Of a DNA stretch of 64,000 nucleotides, positions 48,061 to 61,296 are shown piece after piece. The notes under the pieces were generated by a model that had not been told where the DNA came from, searched no databases, and saw only the letters and a program-made list of their open reading frames with translations. Both the position numbers and the translations under genes were made by a program. The DNA is taken from contig VFFE01007650.1 of NCBI GenBank assembly GCA_008921705.1, positions 193,176 to 257,175 of the forward strand, written 5' to 3'. The DNA is from Burhinus oedicnemus. Its lineage: Eukaryota > Chordata > Aves > Charadriiformes > Burhinidae. The number at the start of each line of letters is the position of its first letter. Within the stretch, counting starts at the first letter, position 1.

Positions 48061-51000
48061 CCAGTAGCTTGATGCACAGAGACAAGGGGCCCAAATTAAG
48101 GTTGCCCAAGGAGTCTTAGCGCCAGCGTGTCCTAAGAGGGAGCGTTTGACTTCAAAACCTGAACTCAATGTGCGCGCACACGTTTGTGTTTGGAAAGAAA
48201 GGTTTCCACTTTTAACGAAACCAGATCTTTCCACAGAGGATGAGAGTTTCTGTAATAATCATATGCCAGTCGACAGTAATTAAGAAAAGTCGGTGCTGTG
48301 GCAAAGCTCGTTACTTGTCTAGTGCCTTCATTAGAATTGCACAGCGAGTGGGAGTACCTGGCTCTCTGTAGGCTCGCAGCCCTGTGTAGTACCAGTCCTA
48401 ATAAGCTGTGCAAATATGTTCCTTGTTCATTTATTGTTAGCAAATTGCATGAGCGTCATTCAGCAAGTTGAGCACTTTGTAGCAGCGCGACATGTGTTCT
48501 TTTCTTCTGAAGAGGTCCAAAGGGAACGAGCAGCCTTGTCCCCAGACAGGTTTGGCAAGGCTGCTGTTTTTGTAACAGCTGCAAATGTTTTCCCTTTGTA
48601 TCCAGGAAGATTTTGAGAAATGCTCTTAGATGGAAGGACAAATCATGAGGTGAAATGTCGATTTATGAAAGGAATGCATTTTGGAACACAGTGGATATTA
48701 TACAGCTATCTTGGTGGACAAAGCAAGCAGAAAAATTGTAGCTGTTAGCTTACAGTAATGAGATAATTAGTTGGAACTATTGTTCCTGGAGTTCTAAATA
48801 TAGCTTTACTATAGCTGTCTTGATAAAAAAAAACAAGCTTCAGCTTAGTTGATATCAAAGTGACATATAATAGATCTTTTTTGTGTGTCAGTGCTCTTGT
48901 TGCAAATATTTTGCTCTGCTATGTCTCATGTCATTACAAAGATAATTTATTAGGTGGGAAACTTCACCGTCTCTTTCAGATGGATTTGGTTCTGCTGAAT
49001 CCCACATCTCTAGATAATTAAACTAGAAATGCCAATATCTTCTTTAATGTATAATTCAGCAAATCTTACAAACACATATGACTTTTATCAGAATGTAGAC
49101 GTTCAGAGTCATGCTTTCATACTTCTATCCTCCCAGTTGTCTTATTTTGACCAGCTGCCTTTACACCTCGCAAAATATAGAAAAGAGGACTCGCTAGGTC
49201 ATGTTTAAAATAACTTCTAAGAAAATTAACTTTTAGCTCATAAGAAAAGGATATTTCCTCTGTGAAGCAGTAAAATAGTAAGGTGACTTCAGTTCGCTAC
49301 AACTTGGAAAAAAATTATCCTATGTGTGATGTAGATGTCCTAGATTTCATTGCATTCAGTTTGGGTTTAGGTGTTTTATGGTTACATATATACATTGATC
49401 ATTATGTCCTTTGCACCTCAAATACTACATATCGTAGGGAAAAGGTGTTATACGGGGCTGTATGTCTCAATGTAATGTTAATAATTTCACGGATGATGGC
49501 TCAGCGCTTACCAGCAAGTACAGCAACAGGAGCGCTTGCTGCAGGCTGTAAATGTTTTCCCACACCCAGATGCTCTGGCCGTGAGCAGTGGGAAGCCAAC
49601 GCTTCGAGAAGTCGAGGCTGAGTGCAGTGCTAGAATCAAATAATACTCACAGACTGAGGCGTAGGATGGAAGAATATCATCGGAGCAGGCTGTCTTCAGG
49701 GGCATATACTCTCCTTATCTGAAACACATTGAAAGCAATAGAAAAACTGATAAGCCTGTAAATCCCCTAATATCAAGTATAAAAGGTAAAAGACGTTAGT
49801 CTCTAGGCAACAATGCTGAGGTGTTCCTAGGAAGCATCTCTCTCCCTCCATGGCTTGCCCCTTCTGCTAACTGGGTTGACAAAAATGGTGCTTGGTCCGT
49901 GTAGACCCACAGGGTGCAACGGGGCTCATAATGGTTCGCAGTACAGTCAGGCTGTGCCTCACCATCTTTTAGTATATATTAAATTATTACAGTATAGCCT
50001 AACCTTTTAGTATTTGTACACCATATTGTCAGCAGCACTGCCAGCTTCAGAATTTGGATCAAGGCAAGGTGAAAAGTGTGAATATCAGTTTTGTCTTAAC
50101 GATCCTTTTTGACTTTGTGCTGCTCCAGAGAGCACAAAGGCAGCGCTAGGGAACAGGTGAGAAGGCAGAAGTCTCAGTACTCATCTCTTTCGCAGACTGC
50201 CCATCCTAACTCACAGAACCATTTTGGTCAATCGGCTCAAAATCAAAGTTCTCTTTTCTGTGTTGCAAGTGTAGGTTTCACTAACGTATCAGTTGGAGCC
50301 TGCTCCAGCTATGCTATTCCAGCTTGATAGCTGCTAACAAGGATGGGGAATGGCAGCAAGGAATGTGATATTTTCACTGGATTCCAGCTTCACTTTATAT
50401 AATTTTCCAGCTGCAGTAAACCCATCAAATTATACCCTAAGAAGTGCTGCTATATTAGGAACGCATATGCATTTAGAAAATTGTTTATTCTTTTACATTT
50501 CCCCAGCCATAATGTTTCATGTTACATATTTAGTAGGCCCATCTAATAAGTTTTCTAATAAAGTTCAGAGAGTAAAAAAGGCTAGATCACACATTGAAAA
50601 CCCCAAAAGGAAATACGATGCTTTGGGTTTTACCTTCGTTTAATGCCACCTGCCTGTGAGATGAAGAACTGATTTTAAATTCTGAGCAAATATTCAAGGC
50701 ACCTTATTTTAGAATCCAGACTTTTTAGTGGTCCATACCTATTGATAAAGTCCTTCACATTTTTATGCTGAATCTTAGTTTTCTTTTCTCCAAATTCTAG
50801 GTAGACAGCCTTTGACAAGCTGGCCTTTAGTAGTTTCTCATATATAAGCTTATGCTGTCCTGGAAGTGATTTTCTTTTGCATTTAAATCTCAGCATAGAA
50901 CAAAAAGTATGTATTTTCAGCAGTGCTTCATTAACTAACTTGTAACGTATCATTGACTGACAGCTTAAAAAGTGAAATTTTATAGAGTACATTATTTAGT

Positions 51001-53429
51001 ATTATCGGAATACTCTGGGTACAGCTGATGCTCTGCAAAGAAGATTATCAGGATTATTATTTATTACAATTATTGTTAGGATTTTCATTAGGGTAGTAAA
51101 TAAGATTAATGCTGATTATGACTGCAGCAAAAACAGCTTTGCAGTTCATGTATACAACTACTTTGTAGTGTGTAGAGCTTTTGTGAAAAAACAGAACAGG
51201 CAAAAGTATTTTAGCTAATTTATTTCAGAAGATGAGATGAAAAAAAAAAAACAACCCAACAAACAAGAAGATCCAGACACTTGAGAATAATTGGAATATT
51301 GAGTTTAGTTCTGGGCATCTCATCATAGACATTAGTTATCTTTCTAATACTTACACGTATTTCTTATGAGAGAACAGCTTAGGCATTGATTTAGAGCAGG
51401 TCTGTATTCTCATTAAATGGTCACATCTGTGCTTTGGCTGCAAGCGAATATGCAATTGGGACATCATTGAAAAATTATGCAAACAAACATTACTCGTGTG
51501 TTTAAATTCCAGTGAGAGTGTTTAGCTGACCTCTGTTCCAATTCAACTCTCTCCCATTTTTATTCTGGAGTCACTTTTTACACCAAAAAAATCCACTTGA
51601 TTGTAAACTAATGCTTTCCAGTTGTAGGTTTCATATAACTAATAGTATTTTTCTTCAAAAATTCAAATTTATCAACTTGTCATTAATTTCTAGAAAACAG
51701 ACAGAAATAGTCATAGTATAATCCCTTTTGCATAAGTTTCATTTTGGTGCTTTACCTAAAATGCAGACAATGTACAGACTGTCACTTGCAAAAATATTAA
51801 CAAGATAACCTTGCCATTTAAGGTAGGTCCAAGTGAACTTAATGTTTACCATAGTAAGTAAATATTAAGTAAATGCTTAGTATAGTAATACGAATGTAAT
51901 AGTAATATAACACTAGACTAGTAATATTTACTATATTAAATAAATATTAAGTGGGGCAATCATATAAATTTAATTTTATTGAACTGTCTGTGGCTGGTGT
52001 TTTCCACTATACTTTTAGCAGTAGCAATATGAAAATACTGAATTTGGGGAAAAAAAAGTCTTTCTTATTTGAGGAAGACATAAGATTTGCGAAGTAGATT
52101 GTCTCTGTTACTAATGTAGTACCCATTGTGTATTCAACTGTTACAAAAATAAGCATGTACCCAGTCTGGATAAGCCCACTGGTGTTGTCACATGCAGCCC
52201 TTCTCCCCCTGTAGTTCCTTCAGTAGTTCAGCTATATGTAGCCATATACTAATTAAAATAAGATTTAAAATTAACTGGCTTGTTGGTGCCTTATTTTTTG
52301 AGGATTGGTGGTAATATGGTGGTGCTTTCTCAAAGTGTTGCCAAGGTGCCAGGTGGTGCCAGGGAGGTACAGATGCAGTCACCCTAAGTCAAGCACATCA
52401 ACATCAACCCGTATTTCTTATATGAAATATGGTTGATGGATGTTTCTGCGCCAGGGGTGTTGAGGAATGTGTAAATTAAATAACTTCTCTCTCCAACTGT
52501 GGATCTACTTTCCTCTTAACACGACAGCAGCAAATTTAGTCTAGACAAATGGCAGAATAGTCACGGTAAATTAAAGTGAAAGTAGTGAAATATATTATTC
52601 TGCCCCTCATCAGTTTTTACTGGAGAAGTCTTTAACTTTTCATTTTTGCATCATGTGATAACATATGAGAACTAAATTCAGTTTCTTTAGTCAGATTGGA
52701 ACACAATCATTTTTTACTTTGTCATATAGCACGATATGTTCATTATTCCCACTCAAAAAAAAAGAGAATTGTGTAAGATTTTTCACTGCATTTGCCATTA
52801 ATCTCGAGGAGAAAATGAGACTTCCTAACAGTGACTTGTAATACCGTTCCTCCACGCTTTGAAGGCTGTTGGCACAGAAAGCTTTTCTACTGAGCTCATC
52901 AGTGTAAGGGTTCAATTTGTGAGCTTGGTAGCTCAAGCCCAGAAGCTCTTTCTAGTGTAATGGGAGTGACTAGAGACACAAACTAGGCAGAGCATGTGAT
53001 TCATGCTAGCAGGAGTTGAAAAAACTGAAGGTATCCCAGGTTGACATGGTGGAAGTGCCATACTTGTCTGATTAAATGTTTTCCCCCATCCTTTCAAAAA
53101 TACTGCATGCGCAGCTGTAGAAGCAAAACCAGAGATATTGCAAAAGGATGAGCAGTTAAAACCAGAAGAGAGCTGACCTTCCTTAATAGCATAATACTTT
53201 GAATAACCTTTTTTAGGTCAGGTAGATCTGCATTTTCCAGAAATTTTCAGTTCAGTCTTCTGATAGGTATGGTTTACTAATAAATCGGTTGGTTTTATAG
53301 TTAAAAGAATTAAGTTCCTTGCTGCAGTTTAAGTCTACTTTCTGTAGTTTTGATACTACCTATTTATTTAAACACAAAAATTAATAATTATTTATTAATA
53401 ATAATTCATAATAATGATATAAAGTCAGG
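48061..53429. other. Unique noncoding stretch
   Basis: No gene is recognised. 48160-48620 has the mixed composition of a possible conserved noncoding block. 51840-51960 is AT-rich with an 11-bp inverted repeat (51857-51867 and 51922-51932). 53381-53420 is an AT-only patch directly beside the CR1 boundary. Frames at 49283-49621 and elsewhere carry no domain. Confidence 0.5.
53381..53420. repeat. AT-rich simple sequence beside a CR1 insertion
   Basis: Irregular TTA/ATAAT units directly 5' of the CR1. It probably predates the insertion; AT-rich spots are favoured landing sites for target-primed retrotransposons. Confidence 0.75.
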
Positions 53430-55582
53430 ACCCTGCATTTTAAGAAAGCAAACTTCCAGCTCTTCAAGGAGTTAGTCAATAGGACCTCCTGGGAAACTGA
53501 CCTCAGGGACAAGGGAGCAGAACAGAGCTGGTAGATCTTTAAGGACACTCTCCACACAGCACAAAAGCTCTCAATCCCCAGGTGTAAGAAATCAGGAAAG
53601 GAGGGCAAAAGAGGGCATGGCTGAGTTGCCACCTGCTGGTCAAACTAAAGGGAAAGAAGGAAATGCACAGGCAGTGGAAGCAGGAACAAGTATCTTGGGA
53701 AGAGTACAGGGACGCTGCCTGGTTGTGTAGGGATGGGGTCAGGAAGGCCAAGGCGCAGCTGGAGCTGAACTTGGCAATGGACATAAAGAATAATAAGAAG
53801 GGCTTCTAGAGGTATGTCAGCCAGAAAAGGAAGGTCAAAGAAAGTGTACCCTCCATGATGATCAAGACTGGCAAACTGGTAACAATAGGCGAGGAGAAGG
53901 CTGAGGTATTCAACAACTTTTTTGCCTCAGTCTTTACTGGCAACCTCTCTCCCCAACACCTCTCAAGTGGATGGACTGCAAGGTGGGGACTGGGGAGCAA
54001 AGTCCATCCTACTGTAAGAGAAGATCAGGTTTGTGACCCCCTGAGGAACCCAAACATACAGAAGTCTATGGGACCTGCTGAGGTGCATCCCAGAGTCCTG
54101 AGGGAATTGGCTGACGTAGTTGCCAAGCCACTCTCCATGATATTTGAAAAGTCATGGCAGTCAGGTCAAGTCCCTGGTGACTGGAAAAGTGAAACATTGC
54201 ACCCATTTTTGAAAAGGGTAGAAAGGAGGACCCTGGGAACTACCGACCTGTCAGCCTCACTTCTATGCCTGGGAAGATCATGGAACAGATCCTCCTAGAA
54301 GCTATGCTAAATCACATGGAGGACAGGGAGGTGATTTGAGACAGCCAGCATGGCTTCACCAAGGGCAAGTCTTGCCTGACCAGCCTAGTGGCCTTCTATG
54401 ATGGAGTGACTACATCAGTGAGCAAGGGAAGATCTACGGATGTCATCTATCTGGACATCTGTAAGGCCTTTGACATGGTCCCCCACAACATCCTTCTCTC
54501 TAAATTGGAGAGATATGGATTTGATGGATGGACTGTTCAGTGGATGAGGAATTGGTTGGATGGTCGCATCCAGAGGGTAGTGGTCAACAGCTCAATGATC
54601 GGTGACAAGTGGTGTCCCTCAGGGGTCCATGCTGGGACCAGTACTGTTTAATATCTTCATCAATGACAGAGACAATGGAATCAAGTGCACCCTCAGCAAG
54701 GTTGCAAATGATGCCAAGCTGAGTGGTGCGGTTGACACACCTGAGGGACAGGATGCCATCCAGAGGGACCTGGACAAGCTCAAGAAATGGGCCCATGTGA
54801 ACCTCATGAGGTTCAACAAGGCCAAGTGCAGTGTCCTGTATGTGGGTCAGGGCAACTCCAGGTATCAATACAGGCTGGGGGATGAAGGGATTGAGAGCAG
54901 CCCTGCCAAGAAAGACTGGGGGGTACTGGTGGATGAAAAGCTGGACATGAGCTTTTGTGTGCTCACAGCCCAGAAAGCCAATTGTATACTGGGATGCATC
55001 AAAAGAAGCACATGCAGTAGGTTGAGAGATGTGATTCTGGCCCTCTGCTCTGCTCTGGTGAGACCCTACCTGGAGTACTGCATCCAGCTCTGGAGTCCTC
55101 AGCACAGGAAAGAGCGTGTTCAGAGGAGGGCCACCAAAATGATCAGAGGGCTGGAACACCTCTCCTATGAGGACAGGCTGAGAGACTTGGGGTTGTTCAG
55201 CCTGCAGAAGATAAGGCTCCAGGGAGACCTTATTGCAGCCTTCCAGTACCTAAAGGGATCTTATAGGGAAGATGGGGACAGACTTTTTAGCAGGGCCTGT
55301 TGTGATAGGACAAGGGGTAATGGTTTTAAACTAAAAAAGGGTAGACTTACACTAGATAGAAGGAAGACATTTTTTACCACGAGGGTGGTGAAACACTGGG
55401 ACAGGTTGCCCAGAGAGGTGGTAGATGCCCCATCCCTGGAAACATTCAAGGTCAGGTTGGACAGGGCTCTGAGCAACCTGATCTGGTTGAAGATGTCCCT
55501 GCGCGTGGCAGGAGAGGTTGGACTAGGTGACCTTTAAAGGTCCCTTCCAACCCAAACTATTCTATGATATGATTCTATGATA
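53430..55582 (+). mobile_element. CR1 LINE, 5'-truncated
   Basis: Recognisable CR1 ORF2 sequence starts at about 53436 (translated words like F-KKANFQLFKELVNRTSWE, near the linker between the endonuclease and the reverse transcriptase) and runs to a 3' end at 55582 with the CCTTCCAACCCAAACTATTC and ATTCTATGAT tail words. It is a different subfamily from the copy at 23 kb: many RT words differ (for example [14 protein letters not shown] against [13 protein letters not shown]). No target-site duplication is evident. Confidence 0.95.
53436..55537 (+). pseudogene. CR1 ORF2, multiply broken
   Basis: This is a CR1 ORF2 without its endonuclease, broken along its length. An in-frame TAG lies at 53532-53534. 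The frame then shifts, and another TAG stands at 53807-53809 where a Tyr codon is expected (GFYRYV context). The frame shifts near 54215 (before [13 protein letters not shown] sequence) and returns near 54598. A TGA at 54337-54339 replaces an Arg codon (REVI-DSQHGF), a CpG-decay pattern. Motif A ([11 protein letters not shown]) is kept in the middle frame and motif B ([15 protein letters not shown]) in the last. Motif C reads VAND instead of FADD (54701-54712), so the first catalytic aspartate is lost. From 54602 a 311-codon frame runs open to the natural end. Confidence 0.93.
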
Positions 55583-55924
55583 ATTTTTAAAACACTAATA
55601 TTACTATTTAAATAATCAGCTACAAAGTTACTCTTAACGATGCCCTGAAAATGCATTGTCTCCACTGTTCTTGTAACCCGCCTAATATTATTGAGTGATA
55701 AATCCCCTGTTGGGGTAAATATCCATACCTAAAGTAAACTCAGAAGCTGGGATGACGGTCTGCTGATGTTTTTTTTGTTGACACATTGGTTAAAGAAGTA
55801 TCTCCTTTGCAGCATTACAAATCTGTTCAGAATAAGAGGAAAAGACATGCTTTAGAAATGTTTCAGCTCCATGAAGCTTCTGATGACTTCTTATTAAACT
55901 CTTAAACGCAACTTGTAAAGCTCC

Positions 55925-55985
55925 TGGTTCAGCTCCCACTGAAGTTAGTGACAGGTATTTCTGCTGACTTCAGTGGCAGCCCATA
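55925..55985. repeat. Short palindromic amniote-type repeat
   Basis: CCACTGAAGT (55936-55945) and ACTTCAGTGG (55967-55976) form a perfect 10-bp stem with a 21-base loop. The words and the flanking TCCTGGTTCAGCTCC block match the palindromic 'GATCCTG..CTCCCATTGACTTCAGTGGGAG' sequences widespread in reptiles and birds. These look like very old nonautonomous elements. I cannot name the family with certainty. Confidence 0.42.
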
Positions 55986-58900
55986 CTACAACTGCAGCTG
56001 TCAAAACAACTAGAAATCAGTCACGAGATCAGCCAGCACAAAGGTATATATTAATCTTAGCAGAAATTATACTTTGGGCAGCTCTGAAAAGAAACCAAAT
56101 TGACCTTATTGGTTCTGAAGAAATGTGTCTCCCACTGTACTGCGCTGCGGAGGAAGTGAGAGCTGTCAGGACTCTGCTTTGAGCACTTAGGCATGTGAAT
56201 TGGCACTAAAAATGTGAAACTAAAAAATAATAATAAAAAAACCTTATAGAGCCAGTAATTTGAACTCTATTTTTGTCTTCAAAAATAAATAAGTGCCCGT
56301 TACATTTTTGAGCAGTCTCATGGGAGGTAACAATACCAGTTTGAATTGGTCAAGAACACTGAATAACTAAAAATTGCTCATACAATTAAGGACAGGCCCG
56401 ATACTAAGTATAGTTACCTAAGTGTAGTTGCTGCTTATTCTTTGTATCGTTACAAGGGTGATTAACCTCTTTATTCTGTAATCAGGGCCTTTTTTTGCAG
56501 CATAGTCTTTGCAAGGCAAGTGTGCTGGTGCCCAAACTGACACATATATCACTGATTTTAGATAGGTGCTAATGCACTTCACAAAGTGAACCGGAAAAGG
56601 AACTGAATTTTGCCTTTCACAGCTAGACCTCTGTACCCATACAAATTTATTTTTTTTGTTACTGAGGTAAAAGTAAAAAATCATTTGTAACACTCTATAA
56701 GCTTCAGAGCAGTGTTGTTTTTAAAGTAATTTTCCTGAATGGGCTGCACGGCAGTAAAGGAAAATGTGCAAACTTTAAAAAAAAAAAAAGTACCTTACTC
56801 TTGTTTCTTTTCAGTCCCAGCGGCTTTCTGAAACCAAGTGCCTACGGCCACTATTCAGTGAGCTACTTAATCCTGTGTGTTCCTTAAGGCACATCCGTAG
56901 TGTCACTGAGTTTTCAAAGCAGATGAAACTGAGGAGAACATTCCTCTCCGAAAAAGCCATTCTTGCCGCCATCTCTATACTCCCGAACCACTCCCTTTCC
57001 CATATGCAAACTATAGTGTGTTGCCTATTTTGTTCCACTGCCATGCATGGGACAAAGGGATGGAAAGAGCAAGAAGGAACTTCTTAGGCCAGCTTTGCAG
57101 CCAAAACCAGTGCATCAGGGCGCTACAGTCTTTCAGGTGTTGTATGTATTTATTGCTCATATCAAGATGTTCAATATCAATCCAGGGAATTAAAAAGCAT
57201 CTCCTAAAAAGAGTCAAGTAATTAAGTCTGCCCAGTCTGGGAAATGAGGATCTGTACACAGACACTGCCATGCCAAATCAGAAGGCTCAGTTTGAGTAAA
57301 GTAATATTTGCAATGAAGTTCCTTGGTGTGTTCCAAAGTTTACACAGTTTTTAAACAAATATGAGCATGATATTCAGCAGTTGAATTTTGGCAGCTCCTA
57401 TATAAAACATACATTTGTTTTAAATTTTATTTTAACTGAACATTTTTGTTTCTCTTTTACTTTGCTGTAATACTGTGGAAAAACAGAAGCATCATGTTGC
57501 AAAGGTCTTTTTCCTCAAAAGGGAGGGAAGGTGGGTGGTTCAGCATTCCCAAAATGTAAGAGCAGTTTTGAAGTGGGCAAATTCCTTGCTTATATGGTGT
57601 ATGGAGTGAGTGACACACCTCCCTCCCTGATCGAGAACTCTTCTATGCATTTTGCATTACACGGCCTCACATAAAACATTTTAAGTATAAAAAAACCCAG
57701 AATGAAGAGATCTAACTCCTCTGCCTGTCGGGGACTGCTCACAGCAGTAAGATAGGAACCCCCGCTCTTGTGACCGTCCCATGGGTGCAGAGCTGAGTCT
57801 TGCTGCATATGCCCATGTCACACTCGTGACTTGTACCCCATGGAGTGGCTTAAGAAAGGGACAGATCACTTGAGGGTCTCCATCAGGTCAAGACAGGACA
57901 CCATTAGCAATTCATTCAGACCAGACAGCAACAATTCTGGAAGTAAACAAAGTATTTAAAAGTAGGAGACTGTATGGATTACAAAGAAATTAATTAGATG
58001 AAGTCTTCAGTGTTTTCCTTTGGATCTAAAATCTTATATTCCAACTGTATGCCACTCAGCTGTCTAAATCCTACAGCAAAACTGCTTGAAGTCTTAATAA
58101 TGACGTAACGTAGAAATATTAATACTTAGCTGAATTTGAAATGTTGAAAGCAAATAGTTCTTTTTGCTCTTTCAAGCACATATTACTGCAGACCACTGAA
58201 ATATTAGTATTATTAGCGTGAGTACTTAAATCATGAGCATAAAATAGAAAACGGAATGGAATGTAAAATTCCCATGGGTACCATTATGGAGAATAAAGTA
58301 TGCTGTAGATTATCTGCTAAAATGCGTCTTTTAAACCATAATTCCAGAGAATGTAGTACACAAATTAGCCATATATCTTAAGATAATGGATCTTAATGTG
58401 TTTACATTTTAAATAAACCACATTTCTGTACCAAGATTGTTATGATTTTAACCTTGGTGTTACTGCTTAGCCATTAAGAGTTTGAAGCAGAACATATCTG
58501 AAAGACTTTATTCAGACAGAGCAAGGATCAGAAAACTGTGGCATTTGTTGTCAAGAAGCAAAAGCTCCTGTGCAGTGAATGGCTGAGTGTGTGAGGGATA
58601 GACTTTGCATGCTAGGTAGGATCTACAGTGGGAGAAATTTGTTTGAGGCTATTTTTTACTGATTTAATTATAAAGAACATTTATTACCATAACTCCTAAT
58701 ACTCTGTTTTTCTCACATACATACCCATAGGGAGCAAGGACAGAGTGGATCTTCTCTGCAAAGGCTGTAGGAACACTTTGTTAGCAGTTAACCTGTATTA
58801 GCCAACTTCTCTGGGAGAGACAAAAAATCCTTTAAAAGGATTGCTAGTGTGTCACTTCCTTCAGATATGCCCAACACTGAATTTCCTGAGAACTCTTCCT

Positions 58901-61264
58901 ACTTCAGACTATGCACTTCCAGATAGTCTGCAGTCCCTGACCCATGGCCAACTGATGACCTCCCCATGGAGTGCAATGATCAAGTAGCTCTGAAAAGGGG
59001 TCTATATTTTATTTGAAAGAGGCAGTTTAGCTCTAGTCAGATAGTGAATTAATTTGAGGTACATTTTTTTTCCGATGTCCATACTGGCAGCAGTTTTCCT
59101 GGAACTCTTAAAGACCCTATGACAACTACTGTAATCTGCAAGGTGCTCTGGATTTTCTCACTGGACAGAAATTGGTACCCAAGAGTAAATGTTATATCCC
59201 CTGCTGCTTTTTTTTCCCTTCTTATATTTATTTTGGTAGTGTCCGTCTCTTAGCAGCCACAGTTGCAACCTGTAATCATGCCTTATTTCAAGAGTGCTGG
59301 CCTTGGTTTCTCTATTTGCCCGGCGCAGCAGATTTCCTTGGTGAGCAGGCATATGCTTATGGCTGTATTAATTGGATGCAGTTATGAATTTTTTCTTCCA
59401 TTGCATTGGTCTTCCAAGGAGGGAAAAAGCTTCTATACTGGAAAAGTGTTTTTAATTTTACTTAACTCAATTTGTTTTCTTATTTTTGTTGTTTAGTTTT
59501 ACTTTAAGGTAAGGCTTTAATAAGTCTGAATTGATCAAAACACCCATTATGGCCCTGACATATAAGACAAAATAATTATTCGATAAATGGCATATCATCC
59601 ATTCAAACCAGTAGTTGGCTTGAAAAGAAAAGTCTTGAAATCATGGAAATACCATTCATTTCTGATAATTCTCAGTGAAAGTGTAATATTTGTCAGTTTA
59701 CTTTTTAAACTGTCTTGTGTAATGTCCTATTCTACATCTTTAATGTGTATTAACAGTTAGTAGCATTATGTAAGGGTCCCTGTTAATATCCAGCCTTTTT
59801 GTCCAATTCTAGTGTAATTTATTCAAACCCTGGCATGTAAAGTTTGGCAAGGCAGCCTGTGTTGCAGCTGTTGCTGTTTTCTCCATATTACAATCTGTAC
59901 AAGTACTTTCTTTTTTTTTTTCCTCCCTATTATCACACATTGGTTTTCACGACTTTGAAATAATAGTGCTGTGAAGTGCATGAGAAATTCAGAGTATAGC
60001 TTTGAACTTCGTGCAAAAATGTAACTCTGCATTTAGGGAATAGAAGTGAGAATAGCACCCGCGCCGGCTGAGGAGTCTGCTTGGCCTGTAAAGTGCTGCT
60101 TGTAAAGTCTTGAACTGGATCCTCCAGGTTGGCTTCTGCTTTGTAGGAAAACTGCATCTGCCCAGAGATGTAGCAACAGGAGACAAGCAGGTAACGCTGC
60201 TTGTAGGAACTTTAAAAAACATTCACCAGTGTCAGCAATGTCATGAAACACTTTTCTACATGTTAAGTGGAGCACTTTTCTTGTGAAAGACATTTGGAGA
60301 ACAGTGCGCTCTTCATTAATTTTTTTTTTTTTCTAATATTGGTTGAAAGCCGTAGTTTTAAAAATATGCAGTAAAATTTTTCTTACCTAAATCTCAGAAT
60401 CTCCTAAAAGTAAATTCCTTTTGAAAATTAAATATATACACTGGTTTTGTTGTTTTGCTTTTATTTTTTTTTAACCTGGGTACGGATATGTCTAGTTGTA
60501 CGTATTAAGATAGTGTCTGGAAGTCCCTTGGAAGCAGTTCTTACCAGTTTTCGTGTGACTAAGAAGCCAGAAGACAGGATGCCACTTCTCATGTTCAGAC
60601 CTCTTAGCAGAAATTCATCTGTGAAGAAAGTTCCATGCAAGAAAACCTACATCTTGAAACTGAAGCCAAGAGCTGGATTAGACCCCAGCCTGTTCATTTA
60701 GAAAAAGAACTTTTAAAAGATAAATACCTCTCTACTTTCTTAATTGACATCAGCAAAACTGATGTTGGTGGTCTGGTAAGATGGTGAAATATAGTATCAG
60801 CTGTGTATGACAGTAAACAGCAATGTAGACAACATAATTCCTCACTGAACTGTAGAGCCCAAATCAATTCCTTTAAGAATATGGAATGTGTTAGACTGCA
60901 GAAACAAGCAAAACCACGGGAGAGGGTAACAATCTGCCATTCTCTGGCTACATCATCCTTCATAAAAGAGAGGTTACACAGAAATCTTTTCTTCAGGGGA
61001 AAAAAAAAAAGGAAAAAACCTCCATTATCTGATCAGTAGAAGCTTATTTTGTAACTTAATCCTTCAAAAAGTCCTTCTGAAGCCTGGAGTATATTTTTCT
61101 GGGAGCTGCCATCTTGTTGTAAGGATAAAGCACATTTACAGGCCTGCTCCTGTCATCTAGACATATTAGATTTCCAGCCTGAACTATTGTTCAGCTGTAT
61201 CTCTGCAGAAGATGCAGAATGAATACCAGTTTTTTCTTACATTGTAGCTACTGGTTATAACTTT

Positions 61265-61296
61265 AAAAAAAAAAAAAAGAGAAAAAGAAAAAAAAT
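61265..61296. repeat. A-rich tract
   Basis: Fourteen A bases, then GAGAAAAAGAAAAAAAA. It might be the tail of an old retrocopy on the plus strand, but the sequence before it shows no gene or LINE end. Confidence 0.8.

Noticed and set aside
54584..55159. 191-codon minus-strand frame
   Set aside because: It is the antisense shadow of the CR1 reverse transcriptase.
60447..60701. 84-codon plus-strand frame with a basic C-terminal half
   Set aside because: No family recognised, N-terminus is a translated T-rich run, no splice-site or promoter support.
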